A DNA stretch of 32,971 nt from Pseudomonadota bacterium (GTDB taxonomy: Bacteria; Pseudomonadota; Alphaproteobacteria; UBA6615), in assembly GCA_027618305.1 (NCBI GenBank), contig JAQCFD010000005.1, positions 1-32,971 of the forward strand, written 5' to 3'. This document shows positions 15,783-25,425 of the stretch, one piece after another. The notes under the pieces are model-generated. The model was not told where the DNA came from, did no database searches, and saw only the letters and a program-made list of their open reading frames with translations. The translations under genes were made by a program, and so were the position numbers. Position 1 is the first letter of the stretch; each line of letters opens with the position of its first letter.

Positions 15783-17912
15783 ATGATCAGCAAGAGCACG
15801 AAAGAACCCGTCCTGTATCGCAATGAAGGCGCGGTCGCGGTGATCACCATCAACAATCCGCCGGTGAACGCGCTCGCCAAAAATGTGCGCATGGCGATCG
15901 CCGATTATCTCGAGGCCGCCGCCGATGATCATACGGCGCGTGCGGTGGTGATATCCGGCAACGGCCGGAACCTGTGTGGCGGTGCCGACATACGTGAGTT
16001 CAACACGCCGGACCGTCAGGTCCGCCCCATGACGCGCGACCTGATGAACCTGATCGAGGCCATGGACAAGCCCGTGGTCGCGGCCATCCACGGGCCGACG
16101 CTGGGTGGCGGTCTGGAGCTCGCGCTCGGCTGCCACTTCCGGGTGGCGCGCCGCGATGCCCGACTTGGGCTACCCGAAGTTCTGCGCGGCGTCATTCCCG
16201 GCGCCGGCGGTACGCAACGCCTGCCGCGCCTCGTCGGTTTCCGGACGGCGGTCGAGATGATCACCAGCGGTACCCCGGTGGATGGCACCAGGGCGCTTGA
16301 GATCGGCCTCGTGGACGGGTTGGCCGAGGGTGACGATGTCTGTGCCGACGCCATACGGTTCGCCGAAGATCTGATCGCCCGTGATGCCGGCCCGCGTCGG
16401 GTCAGCGAGATGGCGATCGATCTGGATGCCGACGCGGGTGCGGCGCTGGTCGCCGAGACCCGCGCGACCCTCGAGAAAACCGCAGGCGGCCTGCAGGCAC
16501 CCTTCCGCTGCCTCGAGAGTGTCGCCAACACCCTGACGATGCCGTTCGCCGAAGGTTGCGCGCGCGAGGCGGAGATCAGCACGGAGACTGTGGCCTCGGT
16601 CGAGTCCCGCTCACTCGTGCACGGGTTTTTCGCCGACCGTCAGGTCTCCAAGATTCCGGACATCCCGGCCGACACGCCACGGCGTCCCATCGCGCGCACC
16701 GCGATCATCGGTGCCGGCACCATGGGTGGCGGTATCGCCATGTCGTTTGCCAACGCCGGCATGCCGGTCACGCTGATCGAGACGAGCCCGGATGCGCTTA
16801 AACGAGGGCGCGCAAGGATCGAGGAAAATTATGCCGCGACCCGCGACCGGGGCCGCCTGACCCCGGAGGACATGGCCGCGCGGATGGATCTGATCACCGG
16901 CGTGGTGGGCCTCGATGCGGTGGCTGACGCCGATTTGGTGATCGAGGCCGTGTTCGAGGAGATGGACGTCAAGCAAGCGGTCTTCCGTGATCTGGACAGG
17001 CTGGCGCGGGACGGAGCGATTCTGGCCACGAATACCTCGACCCTCGATGTGGGCGCGATCGCGGCCGTCACCGAACGACCGGGTGACGTGCTGGGCATGC
17101 ATTTTTTCAGCCCGGCGAACGTGATGACCCTGCTGGAGATCGTACGCGCCGAGAAGACCGAGAAAGACGTGATCGCGACCGTGCTGGATCTGTCGGCGCG
17201 CATCGGCAAGACGGGCGTCGTGGTGGGCGTTTGCGATGGTTTCGTGGGCAACCGCATGCTGGCGCCGTTCTGGCGCCAGGGTGACTTCGTCGTCGAAGAG
17301 GGCGCATTTCCCCAGGATGTCGACCGGGTGATGGAGGACTTCGGGTTTCGCATGGGCCCGTTCCGGGTCTCGGATCTGGCGGGGCTCGACATCAGCTGGG
17401 CGATCGAGAAGCGCCGGGCCGAGACGCGCCCAGCCGACGAGCGGTATTCGCCGTTGCTGGGCCGGATCTGCGAACGGGGCCGCTTCGGCCAGAAAACCGG
17501 CGCCGGCTGGTATCGCTATGAGGGACGCAATGCGCTGCCCGATGCCGAGATCGAGGCGTTGATCGTCGCGCGTTCGGACGAAATGGGGATCACGCGTCGC
17601 AAGGTCTCCGACGAGGAAATTCTGCAGCGCTGTATTTATCAATTGATAAATGAGGGCGCGAAGATCCTCGAGGAAGGCGTGGCGATCCGGGCGTCGGATA
17701 TCGATGTCGTTTGGCTCCACGGCTACGGCTTTCCGCGCCGGCGCGGCGGCCCGATGTTCTATGCCGACATGGTCGGCCTGCCCGAGATCGTCGCGACCAT
17801 GGACCGGTACCGCGCCGAATGGGGCGACACGTGGGGGCCAGCGACGCTGCTGCGCGAGTTGGCCGCCGCCGGGTCCAGCTTCAAGGACTGGGACGCGGGC
17901 CGGGTGGATTAA
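15783..17912 (+). CDS. Bifunctional enoyl-CoA hydratase / 3-hydroxyacyl-CoA dehydrogenase, copy 1
   Basis: [98 protein letters not shown]. Confidence 0.93.
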   Translation: MISKSTKEPVLYRNEGAVAVITINNPPVNALAKNVRMAIADYLEAAADDHTARAVVISGNGRNLCGGADIREFNTPDRQVRPMTRDLMNLIEAMDKPVVAAIHGPTLGGGLELALGCHFRVARRDARLGLPEVLRGVIPGAGGTQRLPRLVGFRTAVEMITSGTPVDGTRALEIGLVDGLAEGDDVCADAIRFAEDLIARDAGPRRVSEMAIDLDADAGAALVAETRATLEKTAGGLQAPFRCLESVANTLTMPFAEGCAREAEISTETVASVESRSLVHGFFADRQVSKIPDIPADTPRRPIARTAIIGAGTMGGGIAMSFANAGMPVTLIETSPDALKRGRARIEENYAATRDRGRLTPEDMAARMDLITGVVGLDAVADADLVIEAVFEEMDVKQAVFRDLDRLARDGAILATNTSTLDVGAIAAVTERPGDVLGMHFFSPANVMTLLEIVRAEKTEKDVIATVLDLSARIGKTGVVVGVCDGFVGNRMLAPFWRQGDFVVEEGAFPQDVDRVMEDFGFRMGPFRVSDLAGLDISWAIEKRRAETRPADERYSPLLGRICERGRFGQKTGAGWYRYEGRNALPDAEIEALIVARSDEMGITRRKVSDEEILQRCIYQLINEGAKILEEGVAIRASDIDVVWLHGYGFPRRRGGPMFYADMVGLPEIVATMDRYRAEWGDTWGPATLLRELAAAGSSFKDWDAGRVD

Positions 17913-17950
17913 GGGTTTCACTGCCTCCCGCGATGCGCATCTTCATGAAG

Positions 17951-18019
17951 CATCCTCATGCTGAGCGTGACGAAGTATGAGGATGGCGCCCCCGTCCTTC
18001 GACAGGCTCAGGATGAGGG
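17951..18019. repeat. Palindromic intergenic repeat in a convergent gap
   Basis: catcctcatgctgagcgtgacgaagtatgaggatg and tccttcgacaggctcaggatgaggg. Confidence 0.8.
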
Positions 18020-18041
18020 CTCGGTCAGCAAGCGAGATGGT

Positions 18042-18809
18042 CTAAACCGGTACCGTGGCTCCGCCATCGACCACCAGGGTCTGGCCGGTCATCCAGGTCG
18101 CCGCGTCCGATGCCAGGTACACGGCGGCACCGGCGATATCCTCGGGTTCGCCGAGACGCCTTAAGGGAGTGGCCGCGATCCGGGGGTTGGCAAATTCGGG
18201 GTTTTCCCAAAGCGCACGCGCAAAATCAGTCTTCACCAGCCCCGGCGCGATCGCGTTGACCCGAATGTTGTCGGGCCCGAGTTCGACCGCGAGGTTCCGC
18301 GCGAGCTGCATGTCCGCCGCCTTGGAGATGTTGTAGGCGCCGATCACGTCTGAGCCGCGCAGGCCGCCGATCGACGAGACCAGAATGATGGCACCACCGT
18401 TGCCCGCCCGCATGTCCGGCACCGCCATCTGGGCGAGCCAGAGCTGGGACTGGATGTTGGTCTGCATGACCTTGGCAAAGACGTCGTCGGGGATTTCCAT
18501 CGCCGGGCCGTAATAGGGGTTGATCGCCGCGTTGCAGACCAGGATGTCCGCCGGGCCCCAGTGGTCGCGCGATGTGTCCACCAGTGCCCGGAGTTCGTCC
18601 TTGCGACCGATATTGCAGGGCACGCCCAGCGCCTGAAGGCCGGCGTCGGTCAGCGCTGCCGCCGTATCCGCGACCCTGTCTGCGTCGCGGCTCGACACGG
18701 TGACCCGCGCGCCGGCCTCGGCCAGTGCCATGGCGATGGCCCGTCCGATGCCCTTCGTCGACCCGGTGATGATGGCGACCTTGCCCGTAAGATCGAACGG
18801 CGTGGTCAT
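18042..18809 (-). CDS. SDR family oxidoreductase
   Basis: MTTPFDLTGKVAIITGSTKGIGRAIAMALAEAG (TGxxxGIG), VCNAAINPYYG, YNISKAADMQLARNLAVELGPDNIRVNAIAPG (YxxxK). Confidence 0.93.
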   Translation of the reverse strand: MTTPFDLTGKVAIITGSTKGIGRAIAMALAEAGARVTVSSRDADRVADTAAALTDAGLQALGVPCNIGRKDELRALVDTSRDHWGPADILVCNAAINPYYGPAMEIPDDVFAKVMQTNIQSQLWLAQMAVPDMRAGNGGAIILVSSIGGLRGSDVIGAYNISKAADMQLARNLAVELGPDNIRVNAIAPGLVKTDFARALWENPEFANPRIAATPLRRLGEPEDIAGAAVYLASDAATWMTGQTLVVDGGATVPV

Positions 18810-18911
18810 GGTGACTCCCCCAACAGACATGTTTGACGGTATCCTAGGGTAAGTTTTGGCGTTCGGCATCCACCCGGGCGTTGGCCAATAAAAACCGGGG
18901 AAACAAGAAAA

Positions 18912-20144
18912 ATGGATTTCGAACTCTCAAAGCGCTGTCTGGACCTGAAGGCCCAGGTTGAATCGTTCATGGACGAACTTGTCTATCCGAACGAGGAGAC
19001 CTTCGAGACGCAGCTCGATACCCAGGGGACGCGCTGGCAGACGCCGCAGATCATCGACGATCTCAAGGCCGAGGCGAAAAAGCGCGGCCTGTGGAACTTG
19101 TTTTTGCCGGATGCCCATCACGGCGCCGGGCTGACCAATGTCGAGTATGCGCCGCTGTGCGAGATCATGGGTCGTGTCGACTGGGCGCCCGAGGTCTTCA
19201 ACTGCAGTGCGCCTGACACGGGCAACATGGAGGTGCTGCACATGTACGGCACCCCGGCGCAGCAGGCCGAATGGCTGACGCCGCTACTCTCCGGTGAAAT
19301 CCGGTCCGCCTTTGCCATGACCGAACCCGATGTGGCCTCGTCGGATGCAACCAACATCGAATGTTCGATCACCCGTGACGGCGACGAGTATGTGATCAAC
19401 GGGCGGAAATGGTGGACGTCGAACGCCCCCAACCCGCGCTGCCAGATCATGATCGTGATGGGAAAGACCGACCCGACGGCGGCGCGCCATGAGCAGCAGT
19501 CGCAGATTCTCGTGCCGCGCGACACGCCAGGCGTGACTATCGAGCGTTCCCTGAATGTGATGGGCTATGACGATGCCCCCCATGGTCATGCCGAAGTGTC
19601 GTTCGACAATGTGCGGGTGCCCGTGGCGAATTTGCTGCTCGGCGAAGGCCGCGGCTTCGAGATTGCTCAGGGCCGCTTGGGGCCGGGGCGTATCCACCAT
19701 TGCATGCGGGTGATCGGCGTGGCCGAGCGGGCCCTGGAGGCGATGTGCAAGCGGGCCACCGAACGCGAGACCTGGGGCAAGCTTCTGGCCGAGCGCGGCA
19801 TCACCGAGGAGCGTATCGCCCAGTCGCGGATCGAGATCGAGATGTGCCGGCTGCTGGTGATGAAGGCGGCCTGGATGATGGACACGGTCGGGAACAAGGA
19901 GGCGCGCCAGGAGATCGCCATGATCAAGGTGGCCGCGCCGAACATGGCGCTGGATGTGATCGACCGTGCGTTGCAACTGCATGGCGGCGGGGGCGTGTGT
20001 GATGATTTCCCGCTGGCGTCGATGTATGCCCGAACCCGTGCCATGCGTCTGTTCGACGGGCCCGACGAGGTCCACCGCCGCCAGATTGCGCGGATGGAGC
20101 TGCGGCGTCAGGTCGACGGCTGGCCGCGCAATCGAGGGGTGTGA
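18912..20144 (+). CDS. Acyl-CoA dehydrogenase family protein, ACAD10/ACAD11-type
   Basis: [121 protein letters not shown]. Confidence 0.92.
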   Translation: MDFELSKRCLDLKAQVESFMDELVYPNEETFETQLDTQGTRWQTPQIIDDLKAEAKKRGLWNLFLPDAHHGAGLTNVEYAPLCEIMGRVDWAPEVFNCSAPDTGNMEVLHMYGTPAQQAEWLTPLLSGEIRSAFAMTEPDVASSDATNIECSITRDGDEYVINGRKWWTSNAPNPRCQIMIVMGKTDPTAARHEQQSQILVPRDTPGVTIERSLNVMGYDDAPHGHAEVSFDNVRVPVANLLLGEGRGFEIAQGRLGPGRIHHCMRVIGVAERALEAMCKRATERETWGKLLAERGITEERIAQSRIEIEMCRLLVMKAAWMMDTVGNKEARQEIAMIKVAAPNMALDVIDRALQLHGGGGVCDDFPLASMYARTRAMRLFDGPDEVHRRQIARMELRRQVDGWPRNRGV

Positions 20145-20473
20145 TGATCGCCGTCATCTTCGAGGTCTGGCCGGCCGAGGGGCGGCTCGACGATTATCTG
20201 AGTATCGCGCATGATCTGGCGGCCGAACTCGAGAAGATCGACGGGTTCGTCTCGGTCGAGCGGTTCGAGAGCATCTACAATCCGGGCAAATACCTGGCGC
20301 TGTCCTTTTTCCGCGACGAAGAGGCGGTCAAGGCATGGCGCAGCCACGCGGAACACCGGATTGCTCAGGCGAAGGGCCGCGGTGGAATCTTCGAGAATTA
20401 CCGGCTGCGGGTCGCCGAGGTGATCCGTGACTATGGGCCCGAGGAGCGCGCGGAAGCGCCGGGTGGAAATTAG
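20144..20473 (+). CDS. Antibiotic biosynthesis monooxygenase (ABM)-like protein
   Basis: [76 protein letters not shown] coupling to the upstream ACAD. Confidence 0.85.
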   Translation: MIAVIFEVWPAEGRLDDYLSIAHDLAAELEKIDGFVSVERFESIYNPGKYLALSFFRDEEAVKAWRSHAEHRIAQAKGRGGIFENYRLRVAEVIRDYGPEERAEAPGGN

Positions 20474-20516
20474 CGCCGGCTTGCGGCTGACGTCAGGAAT
20501 GCAGGAGGAACGGTTT

Positions 20517-21751
20517 ATGAGTCTGGATTTGGTGTTGCGCAATGCGCGAGTTGTCGGTGGTGACGCGAATGCGCCGCTGCAGGATATCGGGATTTCCGGG
20601 GGCCGAATCGCGGCCATCGAGGCCGGGTTGCCCGACGGGGGTGAGAGCCTCGATGTGGCCGGCGGGCTCGTCTCCGGCGGGTTGATCGAGACCCATATCC
20701 ACCTCGACAAGTCCCGCCTTATGGACCGTTCGGAGCCGTCGCCCGACCGGGGAACCGATCATATGAAGCGGGTCTCGGCGGTGAAGCCCGGATTCACGGT
20801 GGAAGATGTCTATGCGCGCGCCGCGGCATCGCTGGAGACCGCGATTGCCCATGGCTGTACCCATATGCGCACCCATGTGGAGGTCGACCCCAATGTCGGC
20901 CTGAAGAGTGTCGATGCGCTGGAGCAGCTCGCGAAGGACTATCCTGGGCGATTGATTTGCAGCTTTGCGTGTTCCTGCAGGAGGGCTGGACGGGCGTGCC
21001 CGAGGGGGACGCCAATCTGGTCGCGACGCTGGACCGCGGCGCCACGGCCATCGGCGGCGCCCCCAGCTACGACAGCGACGGGCCGGGGCAGATCAACCGG
21101 ATTTTCGAGCTGGCGAAGGAATACGACGTGGATGTGGACATCCATCTGGATGTCGGCCCCAACCACGATCATCTCGACATCTATCAGGTCTGCGAGCTCG
21201 CCGATAAATATGGCTGGGGCGGTCGGGTCGCGGTCGGGCACGGTTCGAAATATTCGTCCATGCCGCCGGACGCGCTGCGCGATCTCGGCAAGCTGATGTC
21301 CGACAGCGGCGTGACCCTGACCGTGTTGCCGGCGACCGACCTGTTCACCGTCGGGCGGCATCAGGACCACTCCGTGATGCGCGGCGTGGCCGACGGCAAT
21401 GCGCTCGCGGCCCACGGCGTGAATTGCTGCCTGTCCACGAACAACATCCTCAACCCGTTCACGCCGTTCGGCGACGGTTCGCTGATGCGGATCGCGAACA
21501 TGTACGCCAACGTCGCCCAGCGGGGCACGCGGGACGAACTCACCGAGTGTTTCGCCATGATGACCGACCGGCCGGCGAAGTTTCTGGGTCGCGAGGATTA
21601 CGGCGTCGCCGTCGGCAATGCGGCCGATCTGGTGGTATGGGACGCTGAGACGGCGGCCGATGCGGTGGCGATCAACGCCGAGGCGCGGTTCGGTTTCAAG
21701 GCCGGCCGCCGGACCTTCACCCGTTCGGCGGTGGAATTGCACCGGCCATAA
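20517..21751 (+). pseudogene. Amidohydrolase (cytosine-deaminase-like) interrupted by an apparent 1-nt deletion
   Basis: 5' part in frame of ORF 20427..21296 (MSLDLVLRNARVVGG...LVSGGLIETHIHLDKSRL...THMRTHVEVDP...AKDY). It continues in another frame from about 20945 (WAIDLQLCVFLQEGWTGVPEGD...DVDIHLDVGPNHDHLDIY...TLTVLPATDLFTVGR). Sequencing/assembly error possible. Confidence 0.85.
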
Positions 21752-21767
21752 TTCGCTGCCGGAGACA

Positions 21768-22060
21768 AGATGCCCGGATCAAGTCCGGGCATGACGTGGG
21801 GTGAGTATGCTTCACCCACACAAAATCCGTCATGCGCGGACCTCGCCCTCGCGCATTGCGCGTTGGCGGATAAAAGCCAATCCGCGCATCTCTGGCACTG
21901 CCGCATAGGGTGTTCCCAATACCCGATAGTCGCGCCCTTCGAGACGGCCCGTTGGGCCTCCTCAGGGTGAGGCAATCATTCGTTCGTCAGGATGAGACAC
22001 TTTTTTATTCCTCATGCTGAGGAGCCGCCGCAGGCGGCGTCTCGAAGCATGGCCTACGGT
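21768..22060. repeat. Dense cluster of several palindromic repeat types in a convergent gap
   Basis: agatgcccggatcaagtccgggcatgacg; tcatgcgcgga...tccgcgcatct; cccttcgagacggcccgttgggcctcctcagggtgagg; cctcatgctgaggagccgccgcaggcggcgtctcgaagcat. Confidence 0.8.
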
Positions 22061-22065
22061 AGACT

Positions 22066-23688
22066 CTAATACCCGATCGCCGCCCCGTCCGAGCGCGGGT
22101 CCGAGCCGCCCGTGTACAGGCCCGATCCCGGTTCGATGACGATGCCGTGGGCGTGGCCCGCGCGGTTGTTCCAGTCGGCCCAGCGGTTGATCTTGTGGCC
22201 GCGCGCGGCCAGCCCTTCGAAGGTGGCCTCGGGCATGCGTCCCTCGAGATGCAGCATGTCGCGGGCCTCACCCAGGGAGATGCGGCCTGACAGAAAGCGC
22301 GGAGCCTCGATCGCCTCCTGGATGTTCAGGCCGAAATCGATCATGTCGGTCAGCAACTGCAGCTGGATCTGCGGCTGCCCGTCCGCGCCCTGGGTGCCGA
22401 GCAGCGACCAGAGATCGTCGCCGCGCTTCGAAATCGAGGCCATCAGGGTGTGCAGGGGGATCTTGCCAGGTTCGAGGCGGTTGGGATGGGCCGGGTCCAG
22501 GGAGAAATAGCTCGCCCGGTTCTGCAGCATGATGCCGGTCCGCCCGGCGACCACGCCCGAGCCGAAGGCGGCAAACAGGCTTTGAATAAGGGACACCGCA
22601 TTCCCGTCGCTGTCGATGGCGGCCATGTAGACCGTGTCACCCGCGAGGCTGCCATGGGACGGAACCTTGTCCCAGGGCAGTGCCGTTTCCATGTCGATCA
22701 GCGCGCGCCGTTCTTTGGCATAGGTTTTGGAAATCAGCTGGTCGATCGGCACATCCACGAAATCCGGATCGGCGAGCAGCAGGTCGCGGTCGTGGAAGGC
22801 GATCTGCTTGGCCTGGACCAGCAGGTGGATGTGGTCGGGGCTCAGGAACGCCATCTTGTGGAGGTCCAGAGGCTCGATCAGGTTGAGCATCTCCAGCACG
22901 GTGAAGCCCTGGGTCGGTGGCGGGGTGTTGTAGACGGTGACGCCGCGATACTCGGTGGCGATGGGCTCGCCCCATCGGGCTTTCTGGTTGGTGAAATCAT
23001 CCGCCGTAAACACGCCACCCTGTTCGGCGGCGAAACGTGCCATCTCGGCGGCGGTCTCTCCCTCGTAAAAGCCCGCCCAGCCGGCCTCGGCGAAGCGTTC
23101 GAGGCTGCGTGCGAGATCGGGATTGACCAGTTTCGTGCCGGCCGCCGGGGGTTTGCCGTCGGGCAGGAAAATACGCGCAGAGTGTTCGTGGCCCACCAGG
23201 TCGTTATGGCGTTCGACGATGTGGCCCGCGAGTCGCTCGGTGACAGGGAACCCGTCGCGGGCATAACCGATGGCCGCCTCGAGGATGCGCGTCAGAGGCA
23301 GGCGCCCATAGGCGTCATGGGCCTCGGCCCAGCTCGCCAGCGCCCCGGGGACGGTCAGGGTCGCGGGAACAATCCCGCGGAAGGGGAGGTCCGCCAGGCC
23401 ACGCGCGGCCATTGCCTCCAGCGTGCCGCCTGCCGCCGCGCGCCCGCCGCCGTTCAGATATCTGACTTTGCCGGTCTTCGCGTCATGGATCAGCCAGAAG
23501 GCATCGCCGCCGATGCTGGTCATGTGGGGGTAAAGCACGGCCAGCGCGGCGCTGGTGGCCATGGCCGCATCCACAGCCGATCCCCCGGCGCGCAACACAT
23601 CGACCCCGGCGGCGGAGGCCAGTGCGTGGGGAGAGGTGACGAGCCCGTTGGGGGCCAGGGTGACCGGCCGTCCGGTTTGCGTGTTCAT
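22066..23688 (-). CDS. Gamma-glutamyltransferase family protein, copy 2
   Basis: APNGLVTSPHALASAAGVDVLRAGGSAVDAAMATSAALAVLYPHMTSIGGDAFW; GDTVYMAAIDSDGNAVSLIQSLFAAFGSGVV; ends GGSDPRSDGAAIGY. Confidence 0.9.
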   Translation of the reverse strand: MNTQTGRPVTLAPNGLVTSPHALASAAGVDVLRAGGSAVDAAMATSAALAVLYPHMTSIGGDAFWLIHDAKTGKVRYLNGGGRAAAGGTLEAMAARGLADLPFRGIVPATLTVPGALASWAEAHDAYGRLPLTRILEAAIGYARDGFPVTERLAGHIVERHNDLVGHEHSARIFLPDGKPPAAGTKLVNPDLARSLERFAEAGWAGFYEGETAAEMARFAAEQGGVFTADDFTNQKARWGEPIATEYRGVTVYNTPPPTQGFTVLEMLNLIEPLDLHKMAFLSPDHIHLLVQAKQIAFHDRDLLLADPDFVDVPIDQLISKTYAKERRALIDMETALPWDKVPSHGSLAGDTVYMAAIDSDGNAVSLIQSLFAAFGSGVVAGRTGIMLQNRASYFSLDPAHPNRLEPGKIPLHTLMASISKRGDDLWSLLGTQGADGQPQIQLQLLTDMIDFGLNIQEAIEAPRFLSGRISLGEARDMLHLEGRMPEATFEGLAARGHKINRWADWNNRAGHAHGIVIEPGSGLYTGGSDPRSDGAAIGY

Positions 23689-23773
23689 GGTGTTGCAACC
23701 CAGTCAGTGAGAACGTGACCTGTGAGGATGGGATCAGAGACGGTATCATGGGCGAAACCGCTTCTCCCACCCC

Positions 23774-25036
23774 ATGCCGGATATCAGCAGGATGAACGAA
23801 CAGCGCAATCTTTCTATCGATGGCGACCGTCTGTGGCAGTCCATTATGGACATCGCCAAGATCGGCCCGACGGACAAGGGCGGCAGCCGGCGGCTGGCGC
23901 TGACTGATCTGGATCGCGAGGCGCGGGACCTTTTTGTGTCCTGGTGCGAGGCGGCGGGCTGCACCGTGGCCGTCGACCAGATGGGCAACATCTTTGCCCG
24001 CCGCGCCGGGCGGGACGACTCCCTGCCGCCGGTGGTCACGGGCAGCCATCTGGACACGCAACCCACGGGCGGGCGCTTCGACGGCGTGTACGGCGTTTTG
24101 GCGGGGTTGGAAGTCATCCGCAGTCTCAACGATCTGGATTACGAGACCGAACACCCGATCGAGGTGGTGGTCTGGACCAACGAGGAGGGCAGCCGTTTCG
24201 CCCCGGCAATGATCTCGTCGGGCGTGTTCGGCGGCCAGTTCTCGCTGGAACACGGTCTGTCCCGGGCCGATACGGACGGGCTGACCATCGGCCAGGAACT
24301 CGAACGGATCGGCTACGCGGGCGATCTGCCGGTGGGCGGGCGGGAGTTGCACGCCTATGTGGAGGCTCATATCGAACAGGGACCGATCCTGGAGGACGAG
24401 GAGATCACCATCGGTGTCGTCACCGGCGCTCAGGGGCAACGATGGTACGAGATCACCCTGACGGGCCAGGAGTCTCATGCCGGCAGCACGCCGATGGAGC
24501 GGCGCAAGGATGCGTTGCTTGGCGCGGCACGTGTCGTCGAGCTGGTCCACCAGACCGGTATCGGCAAAGCGCCCGACGGACGTTCGACGGTGGGGATGAT
24601 CGAATCCTATCCCAACTCGCGAAATGTCATCCCCGGCCAGGTCTTCATGACCGCGGAGTTCCGCCATCCCGACGACGATATCCTGCGGGAGATGGACGCG
24701 GCGTTGCGGGCTGGCCTGAAGAAGATCGTCGATGAGATCGGGCTGGAGAGCCAGTTCGAGGAAATCTTCTATATCGCGCCGATCGTCTTCGACGCGCGTT
24801 GCGTTGCCGCGGTGCGCAACGCCGCCGAGAATCGCGACTTGTCGGTGCGCGACATCATCTCCGGGGCAGGTCACGACGCGTGCAATGTTGCTGCCGTCGC
24901 GCCAACCTCGATGATCTTCATCCCCTGCGTTGACGGCATCAGCCATAACGAGGTGGAGGACGCCAAGCCCGAATGGGTGAGCGCCGGCGGCCAGGTTCTG
25001 CTGGGCGCGATGCTGGAACTGGCGGGCGGCGGCTGA
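23774..25036 (+). CDS. M20-family Zn-dependent amidase (N-carbamoyl-amino-acid hydrolase / allantoate amidohydrolase-like)
   Basis: VTGSHLDTQPTGGRFDGVYGVLAGLEVIRSLND, VVVWTNEEGSRFAPAMISSGVFGG, HIEQGPILEDEEITIGVVTGAQGQRWYEITLTGQESHAGSTPM. Start could instead be 23792. Confidence 0.9.
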   Translation: MPDISRMNEQRNLSIDGDRLWQSIMDIAKIGPTDKGGSRRLALTDLDREARDLFVSWCEAAGCTVAVDQMGNIFARRAGRDDSLPPVVTGSHLDTQPTGGRFDGVYGVLAGLEVIRSLNDLDYETEHPIEVVVWTNEEGSRFAPAMISSGVFGGQFSLEHGLSRADTDGLTIGQELERIGYAGDLPVGGRELHAYVEAHIEQGPILEDEEITIGVVTGAQGQRWYEITLTGQESHAGSTPMERRKDALLGAARVVELVHQTGIGKAPDGRSTVGMIESYPNSRNVIPGQVFMTAEFRHPDDDILREMDAALRAGLKKIVDEIGLESQFEEIFYIAPIVFDARCVAAVRNAAENRDLSVRDIISGAGHDACNVAAVAPTSMIFIPCVDGISHNEVEDAKPEWVSAGGQVLLGAMLELAGGG

Positions 25037-25079
25037 GTGGTGTCGGGCGGCTCCTAACAAACGGAAGCTCTCTATGTTT

Positions 25080-25290
25080 GTCATACCCGGGCTTGACCCG
25101 GGTATCTGGGGTAAGCCCAAACAGCCCTCATCCTGAGCTTGTCGAAGGAGAGGGCCGCATCCTCGTGCTTCGACAGGCTCAGCATGAGGATATCCCGGAG
25201 ATGCGCGGATCAAGTCCGCGCATGACGTTTCAGGTTGGTTGTCGGTAACGACACGCACATCCGTCATGCCCGCACTCAACGCGGGCACCT
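25080..25290. repeat. Composite palindromic repeat, register B-A-(B)
   Basis: gtcatacccgggcttgacccgggtatc at 25080 and gtcatgcccgcactcaacgcgggcacc at 25263 (spacing 183). In between: ccctcatcctgagcttgtcgaaggagagggccgcatcctcgtgcttcgacaggctcagcatgagg and gcggatcaagtccgcgcatgacgtttcaggttggttgtcggtaacgacacgc. Confidence 0.85.
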
Positions 25291-25425
25291 TGTCTCGAAG
25301 TTTGTGAGATAACCGGATCAAGTGCGGGTGTGACGATCAGGGAATGGTCTGTAATCAGCCGATTGGCGTGGCCCTCGCTTCTGGCTAAACTCCCGTCAAA
25401 CAAAGAAAAGTTTGGGGGAACGCCG

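Noticed and set aside
15576-16136. N-terminal extension of the SLC13-like ORF
   Set aside because: Extension is antisense to the ECH/HAD gene and lacks membrane segments; the start at 15575 gives a normal transporter N-terminus.
16611-17921. 436-aa and, at 30217..31512, 431-aa minus-strand ORFs
   Set aside because: Both mirror the HAD halves of the ECH/HAD fusions on the opposite strand; their similarity only reflects the sense paralogy.
20940-20950. Programmed ribosomal frameshift in the amidohydrolase
   Set aside because: No slippery heptamer or poly-base run is evident; a single-base deletion or sequencing error is simpler.
23483-25321. 612-aa minus-strand ORF opposite the M20 amidase, running into GGT copy 2
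   Set aside because: Antisense GC artefact; it begins inside intergenic repeats and covers well-supported sense genes in the wrong frame.
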